A DNA stretch of 25,004 nt from Altererythrobacter sp. (GTDB taxonomy: Bacteria > Pseudomonadota > Alphaproteobacteria > Sphingomonadales > Sphingomonadaceae). Of the stretch, positions 1 to 7,811 are shown one piece after another. The notes below the pieces were generated by a model. That model searched no databases and had not been told where the DNA came from. It saw only the letters and a list, made by a program, of their open reading frames with translations. The position numbers were made by a program, and so were the translations under genes. Each line of letters starts with the position of its first letter. The stretch's first letter is position 1. The stretch lies in the NCBI GenBank assembly GCA_024636575.1, contig JAGXGU010000059.1, positions 1 to 25,004 of the forward strand. Reading direction: 5' to 3'.

Positions 1-1040
1 TTCCCGGTGCGGATGACCGCCTCTGACGGGATCAGCACCGCTTCGCGCCGTTCGGGGGCAATCGACACCTTCGCGAACATCCCCGGTCGCAGCTTGAGGT
101 TCGGATTTCGCAGTTCCGCCCGCACGGTCAACGTCCGGCTGTCGCCGCGGGCACTGGGCAGGATGGCCGTGATCCGGCCGGTGAACAATTCGCCGGGATA
201 GGCGGTCAGTTCAGCGCGCACGGTCTGCCCGATCCTGGCATCTCCCGCCTGGATTTCGGGTACGGCTGCCTCCAGCCAGATCGGATTGAGGCCGGTAATC
301 TCCGCCAGTGTCTGGCCGCTGACCACGCTCATGCCTGGCCGCACCCCCAGCAGGGTGACCGCGCCAGCTGTAGGCGCGGTGATGGTGATGACCGATCTTG
401 GGCTGCCGTTGCGGGCCACCGCGGAAATCGTGCCCTCCGGCATCCCCAACAGCCGCAACCGGTCACGCGCCGCGCGGGTCAAAGCCTCGTCTCCGGTGGC
501 CGCCACCGCCAGATATTCGCGCTGCGCGCCGCCCCATTCGGGGATCAGCAGATCGGCAATCGGCGCGCCGCGCGCTACCATATCGTCTGGCGCAAGCCCG
601 TATGTCCGCTGCACAAAGCCCCCTGATCGTGGCTGGACGATCGATACGTCGCGCGCATTATAGGCAATCGTACCGGTCACGGTCATTTCCGTATCGAGCA
701 CACCGATTGCAGCCTCTGCCGTTCGAATGCCGAGATTCTGCACCAGTGCCGGATCGATGCGGACCCCCGTCTGCTCCGCCCCGCCGCCCGCACATTTGGG
801 CACCAGTTGCATATCCATGAACGGCGATTTGCCGGGCCGGTCGAACCGCTGGCCCGGCACCATCGGATCATACCAATACAGCACGTTTTCGCACCCGGCC
901 GGGGAATCGCCTTGCGCAGTGTCATCCCCGCCGCCGAGGAGGGACAGGCCATAACCCGCCGCAATCCCCGCCAGGGCAATCGCGGCAGCCCCCGCAAGGG
1001 TCCGCTGGCGCGGGCTCAATCGGCTTGATACCGCGTTCAT
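1..1040 (-). CDS. cusB: CusB-like efflux RND periplasmic adaptor (partial)
   Basis: Membrane-fusion (HlyD/CusB) subunit of a tripartite heavy-metal efflux pump, linking an inner-membrane RND transporter to the outer-membrane factor encoded just upstream. I read this frame directly: it is open from the ATG at 1040 to the window edge, giving about 346 residues without the C-terminus. An N-terminal membrane anchor is followed by a heavy-metal-binding domain with the motif YWYDPMVPG...PFMDMQLVPKC, typical of CusB proteins with copper/silver or related substrates. Then come the lipoyl/hairpin and beta-barrel parts, ending in a stretch like LRPGMFAKVSI. The ATG overlaps the TGA of the TolC-like gene in an ATGA arrangement, so translation is probably coupled. 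The RND permease (CusA-like) is expected beyond the left edge. The exact metal cannot be decided from this fragment. Confidence 0.88.
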   Translation of the reverse strand, partial: MNAVSSRLSPRQRTLAGAAAIALAGIAAGYGLSLLGGGDDTAQGDSPAGCENVLYWYDPMVPGQRFDRPGKSPFMDMQLVPKCAGGGAEQTGVRIDPALVQNLGIRTAEAAIGVLDTEMTVTGTIAYNARDVSIVQPRSGGFVQRTYGLAPDDMVARGAPIADLLIPEWGGAQREYLAVAATGDEALTRAARDRLRLLGMPEGTISAVARNGSPRSVITITAPTAGAVTLLGVRPGMSVVSGQTLAEITGLNPIWLEAAVPEIQAGDARIGQTVRAELTAYPGELFTGRITAILPSARGDSRTLTVRAELRNPNLKLRPGMFAKVSIAPERREAVLIPSEAVIRTG

Positions 1041-2272
1041 AATTCGTGTCCCTGATAGGTGAGGCGTAATTTGGCTGCGGCCCGGACTGCCGCTTCTTCC
1101 CGCTCGAGAATCTCGAGTTCGAGCAGGGCAAGGGCGGTTCTGGCCCCGATCACATCGATCAGATCCGCCCGGCCTGCGGCAAAACTGGCGGTTTCCAGCG
1201 CCGCCCGGTCACGCGCCAGCGGCAACAATTCCTCGCGCGCGCGCTGCCATTGGCGCAATGCGCTGCGCCAGGCGGCCAGATCAATTTCAAACTCCGCCTG
1301 CAGGGCGCGCAGCCTGTCCGTTCGTTCGGCCTGCGCAGCCGCTGCCTGCGCCTCGGCCGCGGCAATCCGGGGTTGCTGCCGGCGGCCCTGAAACAGCGGC
1401 AGCGTGACCGAACCCATGACCGACACGACATTTCCGAAATCGGGATTACGGCGGCCAAAGCTGGCATTCACCCCGAAATCGGGCCGCTTGTCTGCCCGCG
1501 CCCGGTCAATGGCTGCTCGCTCCCGGTTTTCCTCCGCGTCTGCCAGCAGGATTGCCGGATTGCGCTCCAGCGTCATGCGCAGCTGGAATGGATCGAGATC
1601 GGCCGATGGCACTGCGCCTTTCGCGACGGGGTTTGCCCAGGGGACATAGCGGGTCAATCGCGCCTGCGCCGTTTCCAGATCGGCATCGATCCGCGTCCGC
1701 GCGTCATCGATATCGAGCAAGGCGCGCCGGATTTGCAGGCTCTGTGCCGGGCGCGCCGATCCTGCCGACACTGCGCTGCGGGCCACCGGCACCAGCTTGC
1801 GCAATTCGTCCTGCGCGGCGCTGGCCAGTTCCAGCCGCTGCTGTGCATAGGCGAGCGCAATCCACGCCAGCCCGGTGCCGATGCCGATATCGTGGCTGGC
1901 ATGGGTCAGCTGTGCCTGCGCAATGCGGACTTCCGATGCCGCGACATTTGCCTGGGCGTGCCGCTTGGCCAGATTGGGAAAGGTCTGTTCCACGCCAAGC
2001 TGCAGCATGTTCATCTCGATTGTGTTCAGATTATAGGCTTCCGGCCCGGCAATCGGAAAGTTGACAACTCCTGCCGACAGGGTCGGGTCAGGCAGCTGAT
2101 CGGCCGCCCCGGCCAAGGCGTGCAGCGCATCCACCTGCAGTTCGCGGGCCTCGAGCGCGGGCTGTTCCACCCGTGCCTGCCGCAGCGCCTCGTCATAGCC
2201 GATCGGCTGCGCATCAGCGGCCGGGACCGCGATCAGCGCGGCGGCCGGCACCCAGCAAATTTTCCAGTTCAT
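1037..2272 (-). CDS. cusC: TolC/CusC-family outer membrane efflux protein
   Basis: Outer-membrane channel of the metal efflux pump, 411 residues, the usual size for CusC/CzcC proteins. It starts with a signal peptide (MNWKICWVPAAALIAVPAADA, cut before QP). It then shows two rounds of long alpha-helical coiled segments rich in Ala, Arg, Glu and Leu, typical of the TolC fold, with the second strand region around NASFGRRNPDFGNVVSVMG and the segment TLPLFQGRRQQ. The ATG at 2272 follows a purine-rich GAGGCAAGCGAG stretch. Its stop overlaps the start of the adaptor gene by four bases (ATGA), so the two are one transcription unit. Together with the adaptor it supports a Cus/Czc-type cation exporter rather than a drug pump, because the partner carries a metal-binding domain. 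Confidence 0.87.
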   Translation of the reverse strand: MNWKICWVPAAALIAVPAADAQPIGYDEALRQARVEQPALEARELQVDALHALAGAADQLPDPTLSAGVVNFPIAGPEAYNLNTIEMNMLQLGVEQTFPNLAKRHAQANVAASEVRIAQAQLTHASHDIGIGTGLAWIALAYAQQRLELASAAQDELRKLVPVARSAVSAGSARPAQSLQIRRALLDIDDARTRIDADLETAQARLTRYVPWANPVAKGAVPSADLDPFQLRMTLERNPAILLADAEENRERAAIDRARADKRPDFGVNASFGRRNPDFGNVVSVMGSVTLPLFQGRRQQPRIAAAEAQAAAAQAERTDRLRALQAEFEIDLAAWRSALRQWQRAREELLPLARDRAALETASFAAGRADLIDVIGARTALALLELEILEREEAAVRAAAKLRLTYQGHEL

Positions 2273-2400
2273 CTCGCTTGCCTCGCTTTGGTGTCCGAAA
2301 GGACACGGCGATCACAGAACCTGCCGGCCGCTTGGCAGCCGAACAGCACCTTGTAAGCGCGCAACAGTTCCGGGCAGGGCCAATGCCCCGCGCTTGAAAG

Positions 2401-2772
2401 CTACGCAGCCAGGACGATTTGTGGGGGCGGGAATTCGGGCCGGATCAGTTGGCCCTTTAACGTGTCTGCCAATGCAGCTGCGAAGGGTGCGCCCGGCAGG
2501 GGCAAGACAGGATCGGTCGCCGATGGTTCAGACAGGACCAATGGCGCAATACATCCCATCGCGACGAGACAGCCAAGAGTCATGTTCTCGCAGGGATTGC
2601 GGGTATCGGATGCATTCCGCGCATCTGACTGCCCGGCATCGTGCGAAACCATTTCTGCGCAATCGGTGCTGGCGGTCATGCCCGCTTGCGGTGCCGCAGC
2701 GGCATAGGCCGCCCCTTGCACAAACAGGCTGAGCAAGCAGCATAATACCGCGAAGGATCTAAATATCTGCAC
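2401..2772 (-). CDS. Small exported Cys-containing protein of the metal efflux operon
   Basis: A 123-residue protein with a clear signal peptide (MQIFRSFAVLCCLLSLF then VQGAAYA, cut near AYA-AA). The mature part has a DCAEM motif and a pair of later cysteines in PCENM and LGCLVAMGC, and ends in a Pro-rich tail (EFPPPQIVLAA). I do not recognise a named family. Small exported proteins of this build are commonly found as the first gene of cus/czc clusters in sphingomonads (established context), and a periplasmic metal-related role is an inference from Cys/Met content and position. The start is GTG at 2772, with AGGA about seven bases upstream, which favours this start. The gap to the TolC-like gene is 128 bases. 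Confidence 0.62.
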   Translation of the reverse strand: MQIFRSFAVLCCLLSLFVQGAAYAAAAPQAGMTASTDCAEMVSHDAGQSDARNASDTRNPCENMTLGCLVAMGCIAPLVLSEPSATDPVLPLPGAPFAAALADTLKGQLIRPEFPPPQIVLAA

Positions 2773-2819
2773 GATTTTTCCTATGTGATCAGCGCCGAGA
2801 CTGCAACAAATTTCCGGGC

Positions 2820-2962
2820 GTGAAACTGGACCCCAGGATCTCGCTCCTGACAGGCCTCGCCAATCACGGCCTCATCGGCCAGGCGGATCTGTGCGTGGCG
2901 CATAACGCGCGCTTCGATGCCGCCTGGATCGAGCGGCGCCCGTCCATGGCAGCCTTTGGGAG
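2820..2962 (+). pseudogene. Remnant of a DnaQ-like 3'-5' exonuclease
   Basis: A short stretch encodes LDPRISLLTGLANHGLIGQ directly followed by ADLCVAHNARFDAAWIERR. In the exonuclease (DnaQ/epsilon-like) fold these match the LTGI/LTGL segment and the later VAHNA.FD motif that carries a catalytic Asp. In intact proteins about 12-18 residues separate the two blocks, and here they are fused, so there is an internal deletion. Exo motif I and the C-terminal HxxxxxD motif are not visible, and the reading frame wanders into unrelated sequence after about 2962. It is a decayed fragment, not a working gene. A 130-residue open frame running through it to 3212 is probably accidental beyond the fragment. 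Confidence 0.6.
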
Positions 2963-3292
2963 GCTCGGTTTGGGCGGCGCTGGGGCGTGCTTGGCGAAAC
3001 GAACTTCCTGCGTGAAGAACTCGCCGTCGGCAATTCCCACCTGTTCAGATTATGACCGCACCTTGCAAGTGCGCTTAGCCTGGAATGCAGGAAGACTGGT
3101 ACGCATCAAGCGCCTCCAAAGCAGTATTTCGACTTCTCATGCACAACGCTCGCGCTGGTCTGCCGTTCTAGCGCGGCATCGTACCTGCGACAGGGCCGAT
3201 AAAGGATACTGACCGAACTTGGCAATCCTGCTAAACTATTCCAGTGCGCGGCCTTTCTTTGCAGGACCGCAACTTGGTAAGCAGGGGTTCGA
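2963..3292. other. Intergenic stretch without recognisable gene
   Basis: About 330 bases between the exonuclease remnant and the TIR gene. Short open frames exist on both strands but none has a recognisable domain, a good ribosome binding site or convincing length. It probably contains the promoter of the TIR-FGE gene, but I cannot point to clear -35 and -10 boxes. Confidence 0.45.
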
Positions 3293-4687
3293 TTGGTCGA
3301 CGTATTCATTTCATACTCGCGTGCAACCCGAAAACGAGTGGAGCCGATCAAGCAAAAGCTTGATGGACTCGGGCTCGACTGTTTTTTCGACATGCACCAG
3401 ATTGACGGAGGGGCCAATTTTCCGGACGTGATCGACCGTGCCTTGCGCGATTCACGGTCGGTGCTCTGCTGCTGGTCACCCGCCTATTTCCAAGGCCAAT
3501 GGTCGATGATCGAGTGCCGCGATGCGATGGCGCGCGGCATCATCGTGCCCGTTGCGGTGGAGCGCTTCGAACAATTCGCGCCGCCCGCCGATCTGCGTCA
3601 GATCAACTGGCTCGATCTGGTCGATTGGAACGGTGAGGAAGACCACGAGGAGTGGAAGCGGACGATGCAGAACCTTGGCAAACTGATCGGACGGGATCTG
3701 ATCGGGGGCCCGCTGGCTATCAATCGGGGCGCTGGTTTGGCCACCAGCCATGCCTCGGCGGCGGTGCCGGTCCGCGATAGATTGCTGGAGGACTTGCGGA
3801 CAACATGGGCCGACTTCGCCGCCAAGAGCGACGTCGCTGCGGTCGGGCGTTTCCTCCAGCGCGTGCATGATGCGGTGCCGGGATCAGGCCTCGAATTCGA
3901 GATAGAGGACCATTTCGACCGGCTGAGCAAGCAGGCGGAGCGCCGAACGAAAGAGGCCGAAATTGCCAGAGCCGAGCGTCAGGAGCAGAGGGCAAAGGAC
4001 GATGCCGCCCGCCGCGCGGCGGCGCAGGCCCGGCTTCGACCCGCAGCGGTCTGGCGTGACACCATCCCCGGAATGCCGGTTCACACGGTTCCCGAAATGG
4101 TCACTATCCTGCCGGGCGAAATCGCCAAACAGGCTGCTGCTCCGGACGGTCACTGTGCGCCGGTTGACTACCCGTTCGCCCTGAGCCGCCATCCGGTTAC
4201 CTATGCGGATCTGGATGCGGCCATTGCGGTCGGGGCCGATCTTGAATGGCCCGCCGACCATGGCAAGGGCCGGGGGTGCCGCGCGGCGGTGCAGGTCAGC
4301 GGGCATGACGCGCAGGCCTATGCCGACTGGCTGAACGCAAGGCTTGGGCTGACCGGCCGCAGCGATGCCTACCGCCTGCCCAGCGGGGCCGAGTTGGAGT
4401 TTTCGCTGTGCGCTCCTGCCAGCGAGGGCGAGGCTGACGAACCGGCGGACGGCACGGCGAGACGCGCCGCCAACGCTTTCGGGCTCCATCTCGAAAAAGA
4501 CGAAATGTGGGAATGGTGCGAGGCTTCCGGTGGCGGGCCGGAGAAGCGCATGGACATAAGGAAACCGCCTGCGTTTCCGACCGGCTCGGCCGGGCACGCA
4601 GAGGAAAATGCCACAACCCGCCGCGACGATCTTGGCTTCCGCCTCGCCAGAACGCTGACCCAGAACGATCCTGCCCCCGCCAACTAG
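3293..4687 (+). CDS. TIR domain-FGE/sulfatase-modifying-factor-like fusion protein
   Basis: 464 residues in three parts. Residues 1-130 are a TIR domain: it opens VDVFISYSRATRKRVEPIK, has a box-2-like segment DCFFDMHQI, and carries SPAYFQGQWSMIEC, where Glu74 sits where the catalytic Glu of NAD-cleaving TIR domains (such as SARM1) lies. Residues about 214-250 are a charged coiled coil rich in Glu, Arg and Ala. Residues about 255-462 resemble the FGE-sulfatase (C-type-lectin-like) fold, with PFALSRHPVTYADLDAA, AYADWLNARLG, YRLPSGAELEFSL, EMWEWCEA and DDLGFRLART. The catalytic Cys pair of true formylglycine-generating enzymes is not obvious, so that domain is more likely a sensor or binding module. 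The start is TTG at 3293 with AGGGG about seven bases upstream. TIR-FGE architectures belong to conflict and signalling proteins. NADase activity is inferred only. Confidence 0.85.
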   Translation: MVDVFISYSRATRKRVEPIKQKLDGLGLDCFFDMHQIDGGANFPDVIDRALRDSRSVLCCWSPAYFQGQWSMIECRDAMARGIIVPVAVERFEQFAPPADLRQINWLDLVDWNGEEDHEEWKRTMQNLGKLIGRDLIGGPLAINRGAGLATSHASAAVPVRDRLLEDLRTTWADFAAKSDVAAVGRFLQRVHDAVPGSGLEFEIEDHFDRLSKQAERRTKEAEIARAERQEQRAKDDAARRAAAQARLRPAAVWRDTIPGMPVHTVPEMVTILPGEIAKQAAAPDGHCAPVDYPFALSRHPVTYADLDAAIAVGADLEWPADHGKGRGCRAAVQVSGHDAQAYADWLNARLGLTGRSDAYRLPSGAELEFSLCAPASEGEADEPADGTARRAANAFGLHLEKDEMWEWCEASGGGPEKRMDIRKPPAFPTGSAGHAEENATTRRDDLGFRLARTLTQNDPAPAN

Positions 4688-4735
4688 CGCTGGGGCGCAT
4701 TTGCAGTTGAATCGACAAGCTTATCGGTTCGGTTT

Positions 4736-4764
4736 AACAAGCCAGCCGGGTCCGCTTGTTTTTT
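4736..4764 (+). terminator. Probable intrinsic terminator after the TIR-FGE gene
   Basis: AACAAGC (4736-4742) pairs perfectly with GCTTGTT (4754-4760) across an 11-base loop, and the run of T residues (six, from 4759) follows at once. It lies 49 bases after the TIR stop and ends 23 bases before the ATG of the phosphoesterase-catalase gene. Either it ends the TIR transcript or, since little room for a promoter remains after it, it acts as a leader hairpin in the next transcript. Confidence 0.6.
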
Positions 4765-4786
4765 CCCTCCTGATTGCGGGGCCAGC

Positions 4787-7174
4787 ATGGTTGAGCGTGT
4801 CCATATCCGGCATATCGTGCATTTGATGCTCGAAAACAGGTCGCTCGATAATGTGCTGGGCTGGCTCTACGAACATGAACATCCGGCCAATGTGATACCC
4901 GTCGGTTCCTCGCCCCATTTCGACGGGCTGCACGCCGGACTGTACAATTTCGATTCACGGGGCCGCAGGCACGATGTCATCCGGGGCACCGGCGGCAGGC
5001 ACGCCGTGCCCCGCTACGATCCAGACGAGGCCTTCGAATACGTCACCAACCAGCTGTACGAAACCAAGGTCACTCCTGAAAAATCAGCGGAGCCGACGAT
5101 GGGCGGTTTCTATAAAGATTACGCCCGTTGGTACAGCAACAATAGCGAGATCATGATGAGCCATACGCCGGAAGACCTTCCGGTGCTGAACGGGCTCGCT
5201 CGCCGCTTCGCAGTGTCCGACAGATATTTCGCCTCGGTTCCCACGCAGACCAATTGCAACCGCGCCTTTGCCGCTGCGGGCAATTCGCTGGGGGTGGACG
5301 ATCAGGGGCGCATGACGGCCTGGGTCAACAACCGCAATTCGAACTGGCTGGCGCGGCCGGGGGGCATTCAGTTTTCCCAATCGACCATCTGGAACGTGCT
5401 CAGCGAACAGGGGCACAACCGGCCGGGCGACTGGATGATCTTCCAAAGCGATGGTTCGTGGATCGAGGATCGGTTCGGCGCAGAAGGCTATTCCTACACG
5501 CGGCGGATCATGATGCAGCTGCAGGATCCGCGGTTCGACGGGCATTTCGCCAGGGTCGGCTCACCGGAAGAGGCGGCTGGCGACACATTGTTCGGCATGA
5601 TCGCCAGCGGCAGCCTGCCGCGTTTCAGCTTCATCGAACCGTCCTGGACGCTGCCGCTGGGCCCCGGGCTGGGGCCGAACGGAACCGACTATCATCCGCC
5701 GGGCGATATCCGGAAGGGCGAGCGGTTCCTGAAGGAGCTGTATGACGCGCTTTCGGGCAACCCCGATATCTGGAACTCGCTGCTGTTCATCATCAATTTC
5801 GACGAGCACGGCGGCACCTATGACCATGTGTGTCCGCCCAGAAACGCGACGCCGCCGTGGCAGGACAGCAGCGACACGCCGGTGCCGGAGGAATATGAAC
5901 GCTGTTTCCAGTTCGACCGCTTCGGCGTGCGCGTCCCGCTGATCCTCGTCTCTCCCTTCGTAGAGGAAGGCACCGTGTTTCGCGCGGAGGGAGAAACTCC
6001 CTTCGACCATACGTCGGTCCTGGCCACGATACTGACCTTGATGGGCGTCGAGCGCGACCAGTGGCGGCTGGGTTCCCGCGTGGCGAACGCGCCGCTGTTT
6101 GATCATATCCTGACCCGCGAGCCCCGCGAGGATGTGCCGGTCATCGGCGCGGCGGAACCCAAGCGGCCAAGCATGAGCGAGCGGCTCTATGCGGCGCTGG
6201 TGGAAGACTATCCCGATCACCGCAAGGGGCTGCGCCCGGTCCACGCTGTCGGCATTGGCGCGACCGGACATTTCGTGGCGTCGGAGGCGGCGAAAAACTA
6301 CTGTTTTGCCGAGCAGTTCCAGGGCGAACATATCCCGGTCATCGTCCGCTATTCCAATGGCTCGGGTTCGCCGACCGAGCATGACAGCGCGCTGGATGTC
6401 CGGGGTATGGCGGTGAAATTCAACCCCGGCAAGGACATCGAGAGCGACCTGATCGGTATCACGCTGCCGATCTTCTTCGCCCAGAATCCGGAGGAATTCC
6501 TGCAGTTCGCCGCCGCCGGTGTGCCCGAACCCGACCCGCCCGAAAGCTGGTTTCAGAAGCTGCTCGATATGCTGCAATTGCGCTCGCCCGCGCACAAGCC
6601 GGACTTTGCGGATGATGGCACTGCAGGCGTTGTCCAATATGCCAATACCCATATGGCGGCCCGCCCCGGGACGGTGGCCGCGACCATGCTGGTGACCCCG
6701 TCCAGCTATGGGCGGGCGGAATATCACGCGCTGCATACGTTCAAACTGGTGGCGGCGGACGGCACGGAAACCTTTGGCCGGTTCGAATGGGACCCGGTTG
6801 CCGGGGTCATTCCGTTCCTCGAGAAAGGGGTGCATGACAAATATCTGCACCACGAACTGCGCGAACGGCTGAAACGCGGCCCAGTCCGGTTTGTACTGCG
6901 CTTCAACGTGGCAGGACAGGGCAACGACATCAACGACCCGACCAAGGTCTGGGACACGACCCGGCCGCGCATAGTGCTGGGCGAGCTGTGGCTGACCGCG
7001 CTCGCAGGAGAAGACGCCGCGGGCTGCGAGCAGCTGAGCTTCAACCCCACGCGCCTGGCCCCGGGAATCGAATGTTCGGACGACCCAGTGCTCGCGGCGC
7101 GGCGCGATGCCTATCAATATTCGTGCAATTTGCGCGGCGGCAGCGGCTGCCCGCTCGGAGGTGGCAAGCGATGA
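4787..7174 (+). CDS. Phospholipase C-like phosphoesterase fused to a catalase-fold haem domain
   Basis: 795 residues, two enzymes in one chain. Residues 1 to about 450 are the phosphoesterase family of the alkaline-phosphatase superfamily (phospholipase C/AcpA): HLMLENRSLDN at the N-terminus (metal-binding Glu16, Asn17), TQTNCNR at 153-159 around the expected nucleophile, FDEHGGTYDHV at 338-348 and FDHTSV at 406-411 (metal ligands). Residues about 460-795 are catalase-like: RPVHAVGIGATGHF with distal His486, RYSNGSGSP and DVRGMAVKFN, NDPTKVW, and FNPTRLAPGIECSDD followed by RRDAY, matching the proximal haem R-x-x-x-Y pair (Arg772, Tyr776). No signal peptide is visible. It heads a packed operon, and its TGA overlaps the next ATG by four bases. 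True catalase activity is uncertain: this minimal catalase-related class also includes enzymes that act on fatty-acid hydroperoxides. Confidence 0.87.
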   Translation: MVERVHIRHIVHLMLENRSLDNVLGWLYEHEHPANVIPVGSSPHFDGLHAGLYNFDSRGRRHDVIRGTGGRHAVPRYDPDEAFEYVTNQLYETKVTPEKSAEPTMGGFYKDYARWYSNNSEIMMSHTPEDLPVLNGLARRFAVSDRYFASVPTQTNCNRAFAAAGNSLGVDDQGRMTAWVNNRNSNWLARPGGIQFSQSTIWNVLSEQGHNRPGDWMIFQSDGSWIEDRFGAEGYSYTRRIMMQLQDPRFDGHFARVGSPEEAAGDTLFGMIASGSLPRFSFIEPSWTLPLGPGLGPNGTDYHPPGDIRKGERFLKELYDALSGNPDIWNSLLFIINFDEHGGTYDHVCPPRNATPPWQDSSDTPVPEEYERCFQFDRFGVRVPLILVSPFVEEGTVFRAEGETPFDHTSVLATILTLMGVERDQWRLGSRVANAPLFDHILTREPREDVPVIGAAEPKRPSMSERLYAALVEDYPDHRKGLRPVHAVGIGATGHFVASEAAKNYCFAEQFQGEHIPVIVRYSNGSGSPTEHDSALDVRGMAVKFNPGKDIESDLIGITLPIFFAQNPEEFLQFAAAGVPEPDPPESWFQKLLDMLQLRSPAHKPDFADDGTAGVVQYANTHMAARPGTVAATMLVTPSSYGRAEYHALHTFKLVAADGTETFGRFEWDPVAGVIPFLEKGVHDKYLHHELRERLKRGPVRFVLRFNVAGQGNDINDPTKVWDTTRPRIVLGELWLTALAGEDAAGCEQLSFNPTRLAPGIECSDDPVLAARRDAYQYSCNLRGGSGCPLGGGKR

Positions 7175-7809
7175 CGATCTGGGCGAAAATCAGCGCATTC
7201 CTGCGCCGGATCATGGAGACTGTGCTCGTCGCATTCTGGCGCAAAGTCGCCCCGGTGAAGACGCCGGAGCCCGAATATTCCACCGCGCTGGCGGACAATC
7301 TGCAGATGCACATGAATTTGGTGATGCCGCTCGCCGATCAGACTGCCGTTGGCCGGGCGCAGGCGGTGCAGGCAGTGGCCGCCAATATCGACGAGCTGTT
7401 CACCGGCCTCAGCAATGTCGGCACGGTCCATTTCGCGCGCTTCGATCTGGTCGGCGGCAATCTCTGCATGTATTCCGTGTTCGACGGCGATTTCCGCGCC
7501 TATATTCGTGATTTCATCAGCGTATTCGGCTCGGTCTTCGATGCGCTGCTGGGGCTGGTCGCCGATCCGCCGCCCTCTCCCTCCGCGCTCCATCCGGAGG
7601 AGTTCATCGACTGGATCCATCGCCACGATGCATTCCAGATCCCGCGCGATCTGACCTCGCTTTTTCCCGAAGAACGCAACATCAAGAATTTATCCCGCGA
7701 TCTGGTGCTGCTGCTCGATGCCAACAGGAACGTCCAGATCGGCCGGTTCAGCGGCTATCCCGGCGTATCGGTTGCGCAGATCAGGCATGGCACGGGAATG
7801 GGGTGGTAG
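7171..7809 (+). CDS. Unknown 212-residue protein between catalase fusion and DyP peroxidase
   Basis: I chose the ATG at 7171 because it overlaps the stop of the preceding gene as ATGA. An open frame continues upstream of it but only as a shadow of the catalase domain. The N-terminal 30 residues are amphipathic (MTIWAKISAFLRRIMETVLV) and may bind membrane. The core has GTVHFARFDLVGGNLCMYSV and FDGDFRAYIRDFISVFGSVF, an alternating strand-helix pattern that looks like half of a dimeric alpha/beta-barrel such as those in DyP and chlorite dismutase families (inference, weak). No catalytic motif is recognised. Being locked between two haem enzymes, it is probably a partner or accessory subunit for one of them. 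The next gene begins two bases after its stop. Confidence 0.72.
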   Translation: MTIWAKISAFLRRIMETVLVAFWRKVAPVKTPEPEYSTALADNLQMHMNLVMPLADQTAVGRAQAVQAVAANIDELFTGLSNVGTVHFARFDLVGGNLCMYSVFDGDFRAYIRDFISVFGSVFDALLGLVADPPPSPSALHPEEFIDWIHRHDAFQIPRDLTSLFPEERNIKNLSRDLVLLLDANRNVQIGRFSGYPGVSVAQIRHGTGMGW

Positions 7810-7811
7810 CG

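Noticed and set aside
1250..2356. 368-codon plus-strand open frame
   Set aside because: It lies opposite the TolC-like gene, has no domain, and its composition is that of an antisense shadow of a GC-rich gene.
3293..4687. Diversity-generating retroelement target (FGE/C-lectin domain)
   Set aside because: No reverse transcriptase and no template/variable repeat pair seen nearby.
5561..7117. 518-codon minus-strand open frame
   Set aside because: Antisense shadow of the phosphoesterase-catalase gene, whose motifs are unambiguous on the plus strand.
6988..7170. 61-codon N-terminal extension of the 212-residue protein
   Set aside because: Arg-rich out-of-frame reading of the catalase domain; the ATG at 7171 has the ATGA coupling.
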